Assembly (NCBI RefSeq): GCF_947499265.1
Contig: NZ_CANMNK010000009.1
Location: 62,001-126,000, forward strand
Direction of reading: 5' to 3'
Source: an uncultured Roseobacter sp.
GTDB lineage: Bacteria; Pseudomonadota; Alphaproteobacteria; Rhodobacterales; Rhodobacteraceae
Length of the DNA: 64,000 bases
Shown here piece by piece: positions 9,075 through 16,096 of the stretch. The translations under genes were made by a program, and so were the position numbers. Numbering within the stretch: the first letter of the stretch is position 1; the number at the start of each line of letters is the position of its first letter. The notes under the pieces were generated by a model. That model worked only from the letters and a program-made list of their open reading frames with translations. It searched no databases and was not told the DNA's origin.

Positions 9075-9689
9075 TCATGTGTCATCGCGGCGCAAAGCCA
9101 CGTCTTCGCGGTGCATGGACGTATCCAGGCGTTGGCTCGCTTTGGTGCCCGGGACCAGTAGCTGCGCTTTTCGAAAGTAGGCGCGCAATTCTTCCTTAAC
9201 GATACCCAACTCTCGCCGGGCTTGCCGAACGGTCATGCTTTGCCAGGGCTCTTCTTCGAGGGCAATTAGGTGTAAATCTCGAGCGCTGAGATTGTCCACG
9301 GCATAACCGACACCAAGCCGAAAACTCGGAATGTGCTCCTGTTGAAAGCGCCAATGTTCAGGATATTCAGTTGTAGATACGCGAATGAAGGTATCGATAT
9401 GCGCTTCGGTGATGTCAGAGGCCGCGCCCATCGTGGCGCCAATCACGAATGCTTCGTCCTGAACGTGCAGGCCGCGGCCAATCAGGACGTGGATGCAATC
9501 ATGCCGCGCAAGCGTGATCGCACCGGGCAGGGCGTCCGGGCTGGACGGGTTTTCGTATTTCTGAATGATTTCAGGGACATCGTCCGCTGCTGCCGCAGGC
9601 ATCGTAGCCAATACCTCGCGAAGTGTCATGTCATCCGTATCGAGGCCTGGCGTCCATTCATCCCAGTTCAAATCCGTGCGGCGGCCCAT
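9075..9689 (-). CDS. Coq4-like protein, last gene of the vWA/OmpA operon
   Basis: A protein of 204 residues. Near residue 60-80 it contains HDCIHVLIG followed, eleven residues after the second His, by Glu: the HDxxH-x11-E pattern that defines Coq4, the metal-binding scaffold or oxidative decarboxylase of the ubiquinone synthome. The local sequence HVLxG also matches. The remaining sequence is helical and otherwise not recognised. The gene begins two bases after the von Willebrand A gene ends and shares its ribosome-binding region (GAGGAG inside the upstream stop), so it belongs to that operon. A role in ubiquinone synthesis is not supported by the neighbours; a divergent role is likely. Confidence 0.6.
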   Translation of the reverse strand: MGRRTDLNWDEWTPGLDTDDMTLREVLATMPAAAADDVPEIIQKYENPSSPDALPGAITLARHDCIHVLIGRGLHVQDEAFVIGATMGAASDITEAHIDTFIRVSTTEYPEHWRFQQEHIPSFRLGVGYAVDNLSARDLHLIALEEEPWQSMTVRQARRELGIVKEELRAYFRKAQLLVPGTKASQRLDTSMHREDVALRRDDT

Positions 9690-9691
9690 TG

Positions 9692-10459
9692 TTATTGCTC
9701 CTCAAAAGCGGTGATCGGGTCAAATGTGGTGCCTTCTGCGACAGCGCTGCGCAAAGCATCGGCAAGCCCGTCGACCCCGCTGATGGTCGTGAAGCTGGTG
9801 AAGCCGGCGGCATTCAGGGCGTGATCGGGCAAGGACTTTGTGGCGATCGTGGAGATTTGGATCGGCGTCTCTGTCACGGTTTTTACCACGGCTTGCCTAA
9901 GTGCGAGGGCGTCATCGGCGCGGCCATCCGTCGTCACAATAATCCGGTAGTTGCCGAATGATCGCCGTGCGGCCGCTGAATTTTCCAAGATTGTCCGCGC
10001 CGATGCAATGGCTTCGGTGAGCGGTGTGCCGCCGCGCGCAACGACAGGGCGCAGCGCATTTTGCAAGGCCAATCGTGCCTCATCGACCGGCGTCGTGGGG
10101 AGAATGACGCCTCCGTTCAATCCAATGACGGCAACCTGATCCGTTTCAGACAAAAACCCGACGGCTTCGACAAGGGCCGCCTTGGCCTGGCTGATTTCCT
10201 CTTCCATCGAACCGGAATCGTCGAGCACCAAAACCGCTACAGTAACATTGGGGTCCGGCTGCGCAATGACCTCAACCTCTTCGGCTACTGCAGGCCAGAC
10301 CGCGATTGCATTCCAATCCGGATCCCCGAATTCAGCCAGCGATTGTGGCGGCTCGACCGTTTCAGGCGCATTGCCTAGACCATCGAGGAACTCGCCGCCA
10401 AAGAACACGCCCAGGACAGCCACCACAATCGCGAATTCGACGACATGTTTCTTTTTCAT
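9692..10459 (-). CDS. von Willebrand factor A domain protein, membrane-anchored
   Basis: A protein of 255 residues: one N-terminal hydrophobic segment (about 6-25) followed by a periplasmic vWA domain. The metal-ion-dependent adhesion site is intact: DDSGSM near residue 80, GGTPLTEA near 143 and TTDGRAD near 175. Such domains mediate metal-dependent protein contacts. The ATG is preceded by GGGAGG eight bases upstream. It sits 12 bp after the binding-protein/OmpA fusion and directly before the Coq4-like gene, implying one envelope-associated complex or pathway. Confidence 0.85.
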   Translation of the reverse strand: MKKKHVVEFAIVVAVLGVFFGGEFLDGLGNAPETVEPPQSLAEFGDPDWNAIAVWPAVAEEVEVIAQPDPNVTVAVLVLDDSGSMEEEISQAKAALVEAVGFLSETDQVAVIGLNGGVILPTTPVDEARLALQNALRPVVARGGTPLTEAIASARTILENSAAARRSFGNYRIIVTTDGRADDALALRQAVVKTVTETPIQISTIATKSLPDHALNAAGFTSFTTISGVDGLADALRSAVAEGTTFDPITAFEEQ

Positions 10460-10471
10460 GGCAGCACCTCC

Positions 10472-12160
10472 CTAAAGCGGTGCAAATGTGGTGGCTTCGG
10501 CCTGCGTTGTCAGAACCCGAAAAATCACCCGCATATTCTGTCGCCATTCTTCCTGCGTTGTGGGCGGGTTAAAGGCTGGCGCGGAAATGCCGACACCATC
10601 GACGGTGAATTGATTGCGATTGATGCGCACGCCTTCACTTTCGGCATAGGATTCAAGCGCATCGACAACCTTTATCGCCCGGTCGAGCGACAGGTTCTGG
10701 GTCGACGATCTGATGGCGCGCAGTTCTGAGGCCGCAGCTCCGTCCTTTTCGCGCCGCAGATAGTGCAGGGGGTCTGAATGCCCTTCTACCGTGATGATCG
10801 CACCGGAATAGGTTGAAGCGAGCCGGAGAATTTCCGCAAAGTCATCCGCATAGAGGTTGACCGGAAACGAGGTCGAATCCGGCTCGAAGAATACGCTGAA
10901 ATCGATCTTCGTATTCGCCTCCAGCTGACCAGTTCTGCGCAACCGCGTCACGGCGGCAGCTGCCGCCTCGGGGTCAAAGGCAGCGATCTGACGTTCGGTT
11001 AGATCATCAAGACCTTCCGTCAAAGACGCGAAATCCCATTCTGCAATTTCCAGGTTGTAGGCGCGTTGCACGCGGCCCGCGCCCTTCAGAGCCAGATTGA
11101 CCTCATCCAAAAGAACCGAAAACCGGCGGGGTTCCTTTGGGTCGGCAAAATGCTTTGCATTACCCGACCAGCCATCGGTAATTGCATCTTGCCACAAAAA
11201 CACACCTTCTTCCTGAGGCAGGCCGCCAAGAAACGCATCAGCCATCAATTGGGCCATCGCGGTTCGATCACTGTCACCGTCGCGCGCCATGAAGCTGCGC
11301 ATGTCTTCCTCTGCATTGAAGAGGATGTTCACCAGCCTTGCGATGTCATCTCGGTGCGCATCAAAATAATCCGCGCGCACGGCGATGTAGTCACCAATGA
11401 CGGAGGCGGCCTCCTGCGTTGAGATCAGAATTTTAGCACCGCGTACGGATCCTTCAGCACCTGTTCCAACAGCGCCACCCGAGGTCAGAAACCGCGCATC
11501 AGGCAAAATCACGGCCGCCGCATCGGCCTGGCCGTTTGCCAGAGCATTCGCAGGTGTGTCGCCATCACCGGTCAGCGCCTGGGTCCAGACGATTTCGATG
11601 TCGTCAAAAGACAGGCCAGCGTCCTGCAGCACGCGACCAACAAAATCGACATGCGGACCATTGGCCTGTATGGCCACACGTTTGCCCGCCAGATCAGCGG
11701 CACGCGAAATATCCTCCGACGCCACGATGCCATCGCCGGCGGAAAAGGAGTGTTTGAAGAAAATCACCTGTTCGGTGCGCGCATCGGCTTCCGTCACTGG
11801 GGCGGCGGACACCAGCATGCCCAAGGTGCCGCGCAGAAACGGTGATGCGCAGGACACATAGTCATTCACCTGGCCCGCGAAATCATCGCGAACTGTCAGT
11901 TCAAGTGGCAGGTTTGCCGCGCTGAGTGCCCCATCGTTCGGGCTGAGGCTATTGCCATTCGCGTGCGCAACGATGCCATCCGCACCCCAGGCGATCAGTG
12001 GCATGTTCGTGTTCCATCCCGGCGCGCAGTCTCGCACTGGGGCCGTAACCGTCTCTGTCAGCAAATCACCCGGCGCTGCATGCCCCGGAACTGGTGTGAA
12101 GGCGCTGGCCAGCATGACCAAGTAAAGTGCAGTAAACGTGCGAACGATTGAACGGATCAT
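10472..12160 (-). CDS. Periplasmic solute-binding domain fused to OmpA-like peptidoglycan-binding domain
   Basis: A protein of 562 residues with a signal peptide (cleavage near GHAAPG). Residues about 40-360 look like a type-2 periplasmic binding protein of the NMT1/SsuA kind (DLAGKRVAIQANGPHVDFV, NALANGQADAAAVILPDARF). The C-terminal part, about 410-555, is an OmpA/MotB-like domain: IDFSVFFEPDSTSF, ITVEGHSDP and RAIKVVDALESYA. The fusion would tether a ligand-sensing domain to the cell wall. No ABC permease or ATPase is adjacent, so a sensory or scaffolding role fits better than uptake. It is the third gene of the five-gene minus-strand operon. Confidence 0.8.
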   Translation of the reverse strand: MIRSIVRTFTALYLVMLASAFTPVPGHAAPGDLLTETVTAPVRDCAPGWNTNMPLIAWGADGIVAHANGNSLSPNDGALSAANLPLELTVRDDFAGQVNDYVSCASPFLRGTLGMLVSAAPVTEADARTEQVIFFKHSFSAGDGIVASEDISRAADLAGKRVAIQANGPHVDFVGRVLQDAGLSFDDIEIVWTQALTGDGDTPANALANGQADAAAVILPDARFLTSGGAVGTGAEGSVRGAKILISTQEAASVIGDYIAVRADYFDAHRDDIARLVNILFNAEEDMRSFMARDGDSDRTAMAQLMADAFLGGLPQEEGVFLWQDAITDGWSGNAKHFADPKEPRRFSVLLDEVNLALKGAGRVQRAYNLEIAEWDFASLTEGLDDLTERQIAAFDPEAAAAAVTRLRRTGQLEANTKIDFSVFFEPDSTSFPVNLYADDFAEILRLASTYSGAIITVEGHSDPLHYLRREKDGAAASELRAIRSSTQNLSLDRAIKVVDALESYAESEGVRINRNQFTVDGVGISAPAFNPPTTQEEWRQNMRVIFRVLTTQAEATTFAPL

Positions 12161-12265
12161 GGCCGTGGGTAGCTCCTGTCATATTTGGTATCGCATATAG
12201 AGTTCGAATGCGGCGGTGATGTGGAAGGTGCTGCGATTTTTGTGACGTTTGAGATTCCATCATAG

Positions 12266-12955
12266 TCATATTTTATCCGCGCTGCCCTTACCATCTCCCA
12301 ACAAAAGTTCTGCTGTGCTGGTCGATGCTTCAATCCTGTGCATCAATTGTGCGGCGGCGGAGGCCTCAAGAGTGTCGATCCCTTCCTGAAAAGCGGCAAG
12401 CCCGGCACGGATTTTCTGCCTACTTTCGTTAACCACCGTTTCGGAGGCCGCTTTGCGCAGTTCAGCATGAGCCGTCGCGGCCTCAACAAGCAGGTCGCTT
12501 CTGATGACGAGTGGCTGCACGTGACGGATCGCTTGCGGATCATCCATCAATTGACCGGCAATCCCGTCCAACTGGTCAGCAGCTTTTGCCAGATCAGCTC
12601 GCAGATCAGCCTGCACGGATTTGCCAGCCCGTCGCAGCATGGATGCTTTGGAGTGGGCGCGTTGAATCATCGAAAGAGCTGCATTGGCCCGATCATCACT
12701 GATGCCGTGGCGCGAACCGAAGTGAAACTTGATCAGTTGAGCGTCCGAGTAAAGTAGCCTGTCGGGCAACATCATGGTAAAACCAATTGCAAAGACAAAG
12801 GCGCAAACTGCACCGATCACAGCGGTCGAATTTATGAAAAAGACCGGGATCGGGAGGAACTCCAGAAAGGCAGCCGTAATACCAATGGCTGCGAAACAGC
12901 AAATTGCGAGTGGTAAAATCGGCTGTTGGTCGTTTGGGCCTAGGTCGACTTTCAT
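12266..12955 (-). CDS. Two-TM protein with helical cytoplasmic domain, XpaC-like
   Basis: I take the start at 12955 (ATG overlapping the preceding TGA), giving 229 residues; the frame runs open further upstream but that part is the antisense-like shadow of the OmpA-family gene. Two hydrophobic helices (about 13-35 and 38-62) are followed by a Leu/Ala-rich, coiled-coil-like domain. The arrangement and sequence resemble XpaC (5-bromo-4-chloroindolyl phosphate hydrolysis) proteins that accompany TelA-type toxic-anion resistance genes, but no TelA is in view. The assignment is tentative; the function is unknown. Confidence 0.6.
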   Translation of the reverse strand: MKVDLGPNDQQPILPLAICCFAAIGITAAFLEFLPIPVFFINSTAVIGAVCAFVFAIGFTMMLPDRLLYSDAQLIKFHFGSRHGISDDRANAALSMIQRAHSKASMLRRAGKSVQADLRADLAKAADQLDGIAGQLMDDPQAIRHVQPLVIRSDLLVEAATAHAELRKAASETVVNESRQKIRAGLAAFQEGIDTLEASAAAQLMHRIEASTSTAELLLGDGKGSADKI

Positions 12956-13446
12956 CGAACGACCTGTGTAGAAACTGTAACGCGCGCCAGCATTGACTGA
13001 TATTCTCTGTCTGACAGGCCCGCTGGACGCGGGAGCGGCTGTGCATTTCCGGTCGCGGCGATCCTGATGCGATCCTGTGAAATCCCTAGATCCTGCGCAA
13101 TCAATGCGACCGCCCGCGCGCGCGACCTGGACAGCGCAATGTTTGCTTGCTGATCTCCGCGTGTTCCGGTGTGGCCAGACAATAAAATAGCGATGCGCGC
13201 GTCTGCGGCGAGACGTGCCAAATACTCCCTGAGCTCTTGCTCTTGACCCACGTCGAAGGTGGTTCCGCGGGAAAAAGTGAACGAAGCAGTTTCTGGCGCG
13301 TCGCGTGCGCCGATCAGTCCAAGGGTCGACAAGGTGCCAACGCAACACGCCGATAAAACTGCGCCCACGAATGCACGTCTATGCAATGGGGGTCTGTGAG
13401 TGCGGCGCGATCTTTCTTGATCAGAATTCTCACCGGTTTTTGGCAT
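12952..13446 (-). CDS. OmpA-family protein, first gene of the vWA operon
   Basis: A protein of 164 residues from the ATG at 13446, with GGA six bases upstream; a TTG at 13467 would add seven residues. One hydrophobic segment (about 25-45) follows a very basic N-terminus. An OmpA/MotB C-terminal domain comes next: TFDVGQEQELREYLARLA, ILLSGHTGTRGD, NIALSRSRARAVALIAQDLG and IRIAATGNAQPL. It is expected to bind peptidoglycan while anchored in the inner membrane. It overlaps the next gene by four bases (ATGA). Confidence 0.8.
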   Translation of the reverse strand: MPKTGENSDQERSRRTHRPPLHRRAFVGAVLSACCVGTLSTLGLIGARDAPETASFTFSRGTTFDVGQEQELREYLARLAADARIAILLSGHTGTRGDQQANIALSRSRARAVALIAQDLGISQDRIRIAATGNAQPLPRPAGLSDREYQSMLARVTVSTQVVR

Positions 13447-13994
13447 CTTAATTCCAGTCTCGAACAAATCTAAAAAGGGGCCATGTCATAACTTTGCTTC
13501 ACTCACAGGATACTTAGGGGTGCCTTGGCAGGTTCGCAACGCGTTTCATCGACCTGCTGGAGCCGTGCACCTGTTACTGTGAGATGCAGAGCTGCTTAGC
13601 GCCGTTGCTATCGGTGAGTTTTGACGGGATTTCTGTGGCTGGTGGACGCGGGTTTTAGGCCTGACTAAACCGAATGGAATTTTATTCGCTGAGCCGGGCA
13701 TCGATGACGACCAATGGCTTGTTTGATGGTGTGAAGCAAAGCCGCCTGCAAAACTCCTCCGCACAAGCCATCACTGGACCGTTCGTTTCAGCCACTCCCC
13801 AAAGGGGTTCGGGCCAGATCTGGATCGGATCTTGATGACAATCTTTCTTGGTCAGTCTGACAATACGACGGCGTTTTTTGATTAAAAGAAAGAGAAATTT
13901 GGTTAAAAGAAAGGGAGATAGAAGTGATGAGTTATCGACTTCCGATCTACGGAGGCGGCTACGCCCACAAAGTGATGTTCTTTTAGGAACAAGC
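13447..13994. other. Gene-free gap with a direct repeat
   Basis: No convincing gene is visible; the short frames present have no recognisable features. It should hold the promoter of the OmpA/vWA operon (near 13450-13520) and the 3' end region of the minus-strand che operon. A pair of A-rich direct repeats, GATTAAAAGAAAGAGAA (13880-13896) and GGTTAAAAGAAAGGGAG (13901-13917), lies 21 bp apart, about two helical turns, and could be a tandem protein-binding site. Confidence 0.4.
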
Positions 13995-14366
13995 TTAAAA
14001 GAGATCGAGCTCGCCGAGACCGTTTTTACCGCTCTTTGCGGGCGCGTCGGAGGTGTCGCCCAGCAAGAGGCGACTGGATTTCAGTTTTAACTTGCTCGTC
14101 GTTGATTTGATAACCGCTTCGCTAGATTCGTTTTCATTGGATTCCCCAAAAGCGGCTGCCATGAGCGCCAAGTCTTCCAATGATTGACGCAAAAAATCTA
14201 GAGACTGAAGATTTTTGATCGCACGCTCATCTTGGACTTCCTTCACTTTGACGACGTCGCCGACGGTATCTTCCAAGTCGGCCACATCACCGGCAAGCCC
14301 ATCCAGATATACGGCAATACGCTTTAGAATGATTTTAGCGTGATCCACTTCATTGATCTTCGACAT
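13995..14366 (-). CDS. Small helical protein at the end of the che operon
   Basis: A protein of 123 residues that I do not recognise by family. The first 75 residues are predicted helical (DHAKIILKRIAVYLDGLAGD, LQSLDFLRQSLEDLALMAAA), then a low-complexity linker leads to a short acidic-hydrophobic C-terminal tail, GLGELDLF. It follows cheY by three bases, so it is co-transcribed with it. The helical body plus a C-terminal tail recalls CheZ or other CheY-binding proteins, and the tail is like that of CheD (DLELF). A role as a CheY-interacting or phosphatase-like factor is inference only. Confidence 0.6.
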   Translation of the reverse strand: MSKINEVDHAKIILKRIAVYLDGLAGDVADLEDTVGDVVKVKEVQDERAIKNLQSLDFLRQSLEDLALMAAAFGESNENESSEAVIKSTTSKLKLKSSRLLLGDTSDAPAKSGKNGLGELDLF

Positions 14367-14369
14367 GGG

Positions 14370-14756
14370 CTACAATCGCCCGACGACCGCTTCGATGCAA
14401 TTGCGAAGCCCGTCTGGTTCAAAGGGCTTTTTCAGATAGTTGTTCATCCCGAGTTTCTTACCATGATCGACTATCTGTTGTTCAGCGCGTCCGGTGATTA
14501 GGATAAAACCAACTCCCTTGGTTTTTGGAGACGCTCGAAGTTGATGCAACAGCTGGAGCCCGTCCATTTGAGGCATGTTATAGTCAGATATGACCAAGTG
14601 CACCGGACTTGATGCCAACGCCTTGAGCGCATCCAAACCATTTTCAGCAGTCGACACGTTTCTAATGCCAAACGCATCGAGTGCTTGAGTTATCAGGCCA
14701 CGGCTGGTGGACATGTCATCCACAACCATAATGCGTAGTTGGTCACGCAGAGACAT
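14370..14756 (-). CDS. cheY: CheY-like single-domain response regulator (downstream copy)
   Basis: A protein of 128 residues made of one receiver domain. The acidic pair is in MVVDDMSTSRG, the phospho-acceptor Asp in VISDYNMPQMDGLQLL, the Thr in ILITGRA and the Lys in LKKPFEPDG, so it should be phosphorylatable. AAAGGAAC upstream is a good ribosome-binding site. This is the second CheY of the cluster; it lies between cheR and the helical unknown. Which of the two CheYs signals to the motor and which acts as a phosphate sink cannot be told. Confidence 0.92.
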   Translation of the reverse strand: MSLRDQLRIMVVDDMSTSRGLITQALDAFGIRNVSTAENGLDALKALASSPVHLVISDYNMPQMDGLQLLHQLRASPKTKGVGFILITGRAEQQIVDHGKKLGMNNYLKKPFEPDGLRNCIEAVVGRL

Positions 14757-14792
14757 TTGATGTTCCTTTAGTTGGTTTGGGGGTCATGCTGG

Positions 14793-15638
14793 TCAGCGGG
14801 TTGGTCTATATGTCGTTGGACCATCAGTGAAAAACCCCACGTTTTCAGGATCTGCTATTCTTTCAGAATGACCGAGAAACAAAATCCCTTCTAGCGGCAT
14901 CGCACGATGAAAACGAGGCCAGAGTCGGTTCTGGGTCTCTTGATCGAAGTAAATGACAACGTTTCGACAAAAGATGATGTCCATCCGTTGGCGCATAGGC
15001 CATTCAGACAACAAGTTAAGTTCTTTGAAAGAGACAAGCGACCGAACAGTATTCTTGGCGAGGTAAACGCGCTCACTTTCTGTATCGATAGCGCCGAAGT
15101 ACTTTGAGACCAAACCTGGCGGGATGCCGGAGGTTAAGCGCTCCGGATAGCGGGCGGTTTTGGCGAAGTCGACTACATTGGAGTCGATGTCCGTTCCCAG
15201 TATCTTTAGATTCATGTCGCCTATATCGGGGGCAATCTCCAGCAGTGTTATTGCAATGGAAAGAGCCTCCTGACCATTGGAACACCCAGCAGACCAAATT
15301 CTAACAGCCCCCCCGGATCGCAGTTTTGGAAGCAGTGTGGTACGCGCTTGCGTTTCAAGGATGTCGAAGTGGTGCTTTTCTCGAAAAAAGTGAGATACGT
15401 TTGTGGTGAGCGCTGAAATCATGTGTCGGCGCTCGGCAAGACCTTTTTCCGAGCAAACGTAGGCGCTGTATTGCGAGAAGCTCTCAAGATCCAAAATTTT
15501 CAGTCGGTGGCGCAATCGAGATTGAATCATCGAAGTCTTTTCAACCGCTAACTGCAGGCCACTCTCCTGATAGGCCAGCTTTGCGATAGCGTCGAAGCTT
15601 TCGGTATCCATACCTATTTCAGATCGGATCCTACTCAT
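14793..15638 (-). CDS. cheR: Chemotaxis protein methyltransferase CheR
   Basis: A protein of 281 residues. The N-terminal helical CheR_N domain (about 10-70) is followed by a SAM-dependent methyltransferase domain: SAGCSNGQEALSIA (the SAM loop), LGTDIDSNVVDFAK (acidic ribose-binding residue) and IIFCRNVVIYFDQETQ. It methylates glutamates of chemoreceptors, opposing CheB. The start overlaps the cheW stop by one base (TAATG). Confidence 0.95.
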   Translation of the reverse strand: MSRIRSEIGMDTESFDAIAKLAYQESGLQLAVEKTSMIQSRLRHRLKILDLESFSQYSAYVCSEKGLAERRHMISALTTNVSHFFREKHHFDILETQARTTLLPKLRSGGAVRIWSAGCSNGQEALSIAITLLEIAPDIGDMNLKILGTDIDSNVVDFAKTARYPERLTSGIPPGLVSKYFGAIDTESERVYLAKNTVRSLVSFKELNLLSEWPMRQRMDIIFCRNVVIYFDQETQNRLWPRFHRAMPLEGILFLGHSERIADPENVGFFTDGPTTYRPTR

Positions 15639-16096
15639 TAGGCGGCGTTGCTCTGTACGGACAGAACAATTGCGCTGAGATCTAGGACTCTAATCATTCT
15701 CTCATCAATCAGAGTAAGCGAACTGACGACGCTCGAAGTCGAGCCAGGTTGCATTTCCGGAGGTGGCTGCAGATCCTCTGCCGTCAATGCGATAATATCA
15801 GAAACTGCGTCCACGAGCAGTCCAGTCATCACGTCGTTGTGGTTAACGACAATAATAACGTTTCGATCAGTTTGCTCTTGAGGCTTGAGGCCTAATCGCT
15901 CCGAAAGATCCATAACCGGCAAAACAGTGCCGCGAAGATTGATCACACCCTTCATGTAACTGGGTGCGTGCGGCAGTGGGGTGGTCCGGGTCCATCCTCT
16001 GATTTCACGCACGGACATTATGTCCAGAGAGTACTCCTGGTCGGCCAATTGGAAAGTCAAAAGCTCGATGGTTTCTGGTGTTTCTTTTTCGCTCAT
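15638..16096 (-). CDS. cheW: Chemotaxis coupling protein CheW
   Basis: A protein of 152 residues consisting of one CheW (SH3-like) domain. The family pattern is clear: TFQLADQEYSLDIMSVREI, PHAPSYMKGVINLRGTVLPV, and LVDAVSDIIALTAEDLQPPP. It links the receptor array to the CheA kinase. It overlaps cheA by four bases (ATGA) and cheR by one. Confidence 0.95.
   Translation of the reverse strand: MSEKETPETIELLTFQLADQEYSLDIMSVREIRGWTRTTPLPHAPSYMKGVINLRGTVLPVMDLSERLGLKPQEQTDRNVIIVVNHNDVMTGLLVDAVSDIIALTAEDLQPPPEMQPGSTSSVVSSLTLIDERMIRVLDLSAIVLSVQSNAA

Noticed and set aside
12956..13348. N-terminal extension of the XpaC-like frame
   Set aside because: It overlaps the OmpA-like gene in another frame and reads as Arg-rich noise; the ATG in the ATGA overlap is a better start.
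13546..13764. 72-codon minus-strand frame upstream of the OmpA gene
   Set aside because: Ser/Pro/Arg-rich without family features; I first suspected a transposase remnant but found no transposase motif.
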